Positions 61,069 through 64,000 of a DNA stretch of 64,000 bases are shown here, one piece after another. Positions within the stretch are counted from its first letter, which is position 1. Each line of letters starts with the position of its first letter. The position numbers were made by a program, and so were the translations under genes. Below the pieces are notes generated by a model that saw only the letters and a list, made by a program, of their open reading frames with translations, made no database searches and had not been told where the DNA came from. Origin of the DNA: Teichococcus vastitatis. GTDB taxonomy: Bacteria; Pseudomonadota; Alphaproteobacteria; Acetobacterales; Acetobacteraceae. The stretch spans positions 62,001 to 126,000 of the forward strand of contig NZ_QXGS01000009.1 of the NCBI RefSeq assembly GCF_003604215.1, given 5' to 3'.

Positions 61069-62916
61069 GTGACCGAGGCCCGCCCCACGCTCTTGCTCGT
61101 CGACGATGAGGCCGAGATCCTGGTGGCTCTGTCGGACCTTCTGGAGACTGAGTTCCACGTGCTCACCGCCGGTTCCGGTGCCGAGGCGCTGCAGATGCTG
61201 CCCGGCGAGCCGCTGGTGGAGGTGATCGTTTCCGACCAGCGCATGCCGGGCATGACGGGTGACGTGTTCCTGTCCCAGGCGCGCGAGATCTGCGCGGCCG
61301 AGGCGCTGCTGCTGACCGGCTACGCCGATCTGGAGGCGGTGATCGGAGCGGTGAATCGCGGCCGCATCGCCGGCTATGCGCCGAAGCCGTGGGAGCCCAT
61401 GGCGCTGCTCACCATGATCCGCAGCGCCGTGCAACGTTTCCGGCTTGCCCGTGCCCTGGACACGGAGCGGTCCCTGCTGCGCGGCGTGATGGAAACGACA
61501 AACGATGCGATGTCGTTCCGGGACTGGCAGGGCCGCTTCATCCGCATGAACAAGGCCAAGGCGGCGCTGCTCGGCGGCACGCCGGAGACGCTGACCCAGC
61601 TCACGGTGCCGCTCTCGGCGGAGGATCTCGCGGCACTGCGCAACGGCCATGAAACGGAACAGGTGGAGCAGCGCCAGGATGCCGCCGGTGCCACGCGCTG
61701 GGTCCGGGTAGCGCGCATTCCGGTCCGTGGCGCTGACGGCCACGTCACTTGCCTGGCCACCATCGAGCGCGACATCACCGAACAGCGCCTGCTGGAGGAG
61801 CGCTTGCACCAGGCGGAGAAGATGCAGGCGCTGGGCACCATGGCCGGCGGCGTGGCGCATGACTTCAACAATCTCCTGACGGCCATCCTGGGCAGCCTGG
61901 AATTATTGGCCGCGAGCGACCTGCCGCATCCGCGCCAGGCGCGCATGATCAGCAATGCCGTGGCGGCGGCAGAGCGGGGCTCGGCACTGACAAAGCGCCT
62001 GCTGAGTTTCAGCCGCAAGCGGCAGCTGCAGCTGCGCCCGAGCGACATCAATCGTCTGGTGTCCGAGATGGAGGACCTGCTGTTACGCAGCCTGGGCGAC
62101 AAGGTGGTGCTGCGCCAGGAGCTCGCGGCCGGGCTGCATCCGGCGCTGGTGGACCCCGAGCAACTGGGCCTGGCCTTGCTGAACCTGTGCATCAACAGCC
62201 GCGATGCCATGCCGGAAGGCGGCCAGATCACCGTCTCGACCCGCAACCTGCGGCTGTCCCGCGCCGAGATGCCGGACCTGGCCGAAGGGGATTACATCGG
62301 AATCGCGGTGACCGATACCGGCTCCGGCATGCCGCCCGAGGTGATGGCTCAGGCCTTCGAGCCATTCTTCACCACCAAGGCGGTGGGGCGGGGCACCGGG
62401 CTCGGCCTCTCGATGGTGTACGGGCTGACGCGGCAATCCGGTGGCACCACCCTGATCACCAGTCGCGAGGGCCACGGAACCACGGTGGAGATGCTGCTGC
62501 CCCGCGCGCAATCCGCCGCGGAGAAACCGTCTGCGCCGCCGCACGGGCAGGAACGGCCCATGAGGCCGCTGCAGGTGCTGGTGGTGGATGACGATCCGGA
62601 GGTGCGCGCCGTGACGGTCGGCATTCTGGACGCGCTGGGCCATCGCAGCCTGGGCGTCACGGATGCCGATGGCGCTCTGGCCCAGCTGGCAGCACGGCCT
62701 GACATCGATTTGTTGATCACCGACCAGATGATGCCCGGCATGGACGGGCGGAAGCTGGCGGATCAGGTAAGGGCGCAGCGCCCCGCACTGCCGATCCTGC
62801 TGCTCAGCGGCTATGCCGATGGCGGCAACGGGCCGGCCACCTACCCGCTGCTGCGCAAGCCGTTTCGGCAGGCCGAGTTGGCCGAGCAGCTCGCCCTGCT
62901 GCTGCCGGTGCGCTGA
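61069..62916 (+). CDS. Receiver-PAS-histidine kinase-receiver hybrid protein
   Basis: 615 residues: receiver (LLVDDEAEI, Asp56 in VSDQRMPGMTGD, Lys in YAPKPWE), PAS (SLLRGVMETTNDAMSFRDWQGRFIRMNKAKAALLGG), HisKA with His264 (GGVAHDFNNLL), HATPase_c (LGLALLNLCINSRDAMPEGG; GTGLGLSM) and a C-terminal receiver (VVDDDPEV, Asp552 in ITDQMMPGMDG). GTG start lies 3 bp after the previous stop. Last gene of the operon; it could take phosphate from CheA or the preceding kinase and pass it on to an unlinked target. Confidence 0.9.
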   Translation: MTEARPTLLLVDDEAEILVALSDLLETEFHVLTAGSGAEALQMLPGEPLVEVIVSDQRMPGMTGDVFLSQAREICAAEALLLTGYADLEAVIGAVNRGRIAGYAPKPWEPMALLTMIRSAVQRFRLARALDTERSLLRGVMETTNDAMSFRDWQGRFIRMNKAKAALLGGTPETLTQLTVPLSAEDLAALRNGHETEQVEQRQDAAGATRWVRVARIPVRGADGHVTCLATIERDITEQRLLEERLHQAEKMQALGTMAGGVAHDFNNLLTAILGSLELLAASDLPHPRQARMISNAVAAAERGSALTKRLLSFSRKRQLQLRPSDINRLVSEMEDLLLRSLGDKVVLRQELAAGLHPALVDPEQLGLALLNLCINSRDAMPEGGQITVSTRNLRLSRAEMPDLAEGDYIGIAVTDTGSGMPPEVMAQAFEPFFTTKAVGRGTGLGLSMVYGLTRQSGGTTLITSREGHGTTVEMLLPRAQSAAEKPSAPPHGQERPMRPLQVLVVDDDPEVRAVTVGILDALGHRSLGVTDADGALAQLAARPDIDLLITDQMMPGMDGRKLADQVRAQRPALPILLLSGYADGGNGPATYPLLRKPFRQAELAEQLALLLPVR

Positions 62917-62942
62917 GCCGCCAGGCATGGTGCCTGGCGGCT
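62916..62942. terminator. Bidirectional hairpin at the end of the chemosensory operon
   Basis: AGCCGCCAGGCA / TGCCTGGCGGCT, a perfect 12-bp stem with 3-nt loop between the converging kinase and HU genes. The first base overlaps the TGA of the kinase gene. Confidence 0.65.
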
Positions 62943-62953
62943 GCGCAGGCTGC

Positions 62954-63268
62954 TCAGCCTGCCTTGGCGGCCTTGCGCTTGCTCTTCTTCAGGGCAGCGT
63001 GCGCGGCGTCGCGCAGCGCCGGCGACGGCTTGAAGCGAACCGTGGCGCCGGCCTTCACCGCCACCTTCTCGCCGGTGCGCGGGTTCATCGCGGTGCGCTT
63101 CGGTGTTTCACGCACGGAGAAGGCGCCGAACTCCGGAATGGTGAAGCGGCCGGTCTGCACGATCTCCGCCTTGATGGCCTCGATGATATCGCCGGCCAGG
63201 GCGGTGGCCCCGACGCCGGTGATCTCGATGGACTTCTGGATCGTATCGGCCAGGAACTTCTTCGACAT
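62954..63268 (-). CDS. HU-family DNA-binding protein
   Basis: 104 residues. MSKKFLADTIQKSIEITGVGATALAGDIIEAIKAEIVQTGRFTIPEFGAFSVRETPKRTAMNPRTGEKVAVKAGATVRFKPSPALRD is a full HU/IHF fold with the DNA-intercalating arm around MNPRTGEKV, plus a Lys-rich tail (KKSKRKAAKAG). ATG at 63268 has AAAGGCGAG upstream; the longer frame is not conserved. It bends or compacts DNA; being on the plasmid it could assist replication, since iteron origins often need HU or IHF. Confidence 0.92.
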   Translation of the reverse strand: MSKKFLADTIQKSIEITGVGATALAGDIIEAIKAEIVQTGRFTIPEFGAFSVRETPKRTAMNPRTGEKVAVKAGATVRFKPSPALRDAAHAALKKSKRKAAKAG

Positions 63269-63555
63269 GGTCTCGCCTTTCGGAGTCTGTGCGGTAGCCA
63301 AAGCACAGCCGGTGCCCGGCGTGAAGTCCCCGCGCGGCTCCCCGTCGCGGAAATCCCTTGCTGTGGCAGGAACGCCGCGGCGGTTCAGCAACATCGCAGC
63401 GCCCGGGCGGCATCGGCGGCGGCTGTTCGGCCGCGAGCCAACCTTGAGGCGGCCTTGCCGTTAGGCTGGTGCCGGGCCACCGTTCTGCGGCAGAACCCTG
63501 GCCTTGCAGCGCAGCAAAGGCCGTGCGCCATTCCATCGAGCGGGAGTGATTGCAG

Positions 63556-63987
63556 ATGTCCACATCGATTCGTCTGGCTGGCAGGGTCTGCTGGCTGCCT
63601 CTCCTGATGGCGGTGGTGCTGGGGGCCGCCCCGGCACCCTCGTCCGAGGAGGCGCCGGATGAGGTGCCGCCGGCGGGCCGCGATACGCTGCCGGTCGATG
63701 CCTTCGTGAAGATTCTGGGCAATGAGGTGAAGAACCCGGGCGACATCGTGGTCGGGCAGATCGTCAACGTTCTGGTCGATCCTGCCGGCAAGCCGGTCGG
63801 CGCGGTGCTTGACTATGGTGGCTTCCTGGGGGTGGGCAAGCGGCGGCTGGCGGTCAGCTGGTCGGTGCTGAGTTTCACCAAGAACGGCATCTTGCTCGGG
63901 CTCAGCCGGGACCAGCTCAAAAACTTTCCCGATTATCGCGATGGCAAGGATGCGGTGCTGGCGACCACGCCCGCGCCGCCGGGCTGA
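63556..63987 (+). CDS. Exported PRC-barrel domain protein
   Basis: 143 residues. Signal peptide MSTSIRLAGRVCWLPLLMAVVLGAAPAP, a short Glu/Pro-rich spacer, then a PRC-barrel (VDAFVKILGNEVKNPGDIVVGQIVNVLVDPAGKPVGAVLDYGGFLGVGKRRLAVSW). Such periplasmic PRC proteins are common in Acetobacteraceae and Rhizobiales with no clear role. ATG at 63556 has GGGAG 10 nt upstream. Divergent from HU across 287 bp, which shows no other gene. Confidence 0.85.
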   Translation: MSTSIRLAGRVCWLPLLMAVVLGAAPAPSSEEAPDEVPPAGRDTLPVDAFVKILGNEVKNPGDIVVGQIVNVLVDPAGKPVGAVLDYGGFLGVGKRRLAVSWSVLSFTKNGILLGLSRDQLKNFPDYRDGKDAVLATTPAPPG

Positions 63988-64000
63988 CGCGGCGGATGCA

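Noticed and set aside
63395-63555. Possible small gene between HU and the PRC-barrel gene
   Set aside because: Open frames exist but none has a ribosome site or a credible protein sequence; the space is best read as divergent promoters.

Overview
The window is 64 kb of very GC-rich DNA (about 70% G+C by eye) in which nearly every base is coding, with heavy use of 4-base ATGA/GTGA gene overlaps. Gene content points to an alphaproteobacterium, most likely an Acetobacteraceae member of the Roseomonas kind: TRAP and amino-acid ABC uptake, hydantoinase A/B, a CtrA-like regulator, FlbT, a HisKA_2 kinase and a RepA_C-type plasmid replication module. That module (iterons, RepA, ParA/ParB, toxin-antitoxin) at 43.1-48.8 kb says the window is part of a plasmid, megaplasmid or chromid. 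The same replicon carries a complete RpoD-like sigma factor, an HU protein and a full chemosensory operon, so a large chromid-like replicon fits best. The taxonomic call is inference.

Layout. 0-1 kb: 3' part of eutB (ethanolamine ammonia-lyase) behind a sigma-54-like promoter. 1.2-8.6 kb: a fumarylpyruvate-hydrolase-like gene facing a hydantoinase A/B + TRAP transporter operon. 8.8-10.6 kb: a 2-hydroxyacid dehydrogenase and two small proteins. 10.6-14.8 kb: XRE-cupin regulator divergent from a polar amino-acid ABC transporter and a PuuB-like amine oxidase. 14.8-17.5 kb: GAF-GGDEF cyclase, orphan FlbT, and a CtrA paralogue with a natural D51E-type receiver. 17.6-25.8 kb: LysR regulator, beta-hydroxyacid dehydrogenase, aldehyde dehydrogenase, serine acetyltransferase, glyoxalase-like protein, gamma-glutamyltransferase and M20 peptidase, tightly packed. 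26.0-29.0 kb: MoaD/ThiS-like sulfur carrier, E1-rhodanese activator and a nucleotide-sugar-type epimerase behind a nested inverted-repeat control region. 29.1-36.8 kb: sterol-desaturase-like protein, deacetylase, YVTN propeller, SDR, PHB-depolymerase-like esterase with a PhaR-type site, M20 amidohydrolase and peptide-binding protein. 36.9-43.0 kb: a GH13 alpha-glucosidase broken by a nonsense codon and an octanucleotide repeat expansion, a GAF/HisKA_2 kinase, a glycogen-debranching-type glucosidase and a cupin. 43.1-48.8 kb: replicon maintenance. 49.1-51.8 kb: RpoD-like sigma factor and an MhpD-like hydratase. 51.9-62.9 kb: a Wsp-like chemosensory operon with two hybrid kinases in place of the usual diguanylate cyclase. 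63-64 kb: HU and a PRC-barrel protein.

The most notable points are: (i) replicon-specific repeats outside the origin, with iteron copies that supply the TGA stop codons of two unrelated genes and a third copy of the par-locus palindrome inside a coding gene; (ii) a CtrA paralogue with glutamate at the phospho-acceptor position and no AA degron; (iii) the Wsp-like cluster without WspR; (iv) the 8-bp repeat tract in the GH13 gene; and (v) a DUF2786 + HEXXH metalloprotein pair sharing its control region with parA.
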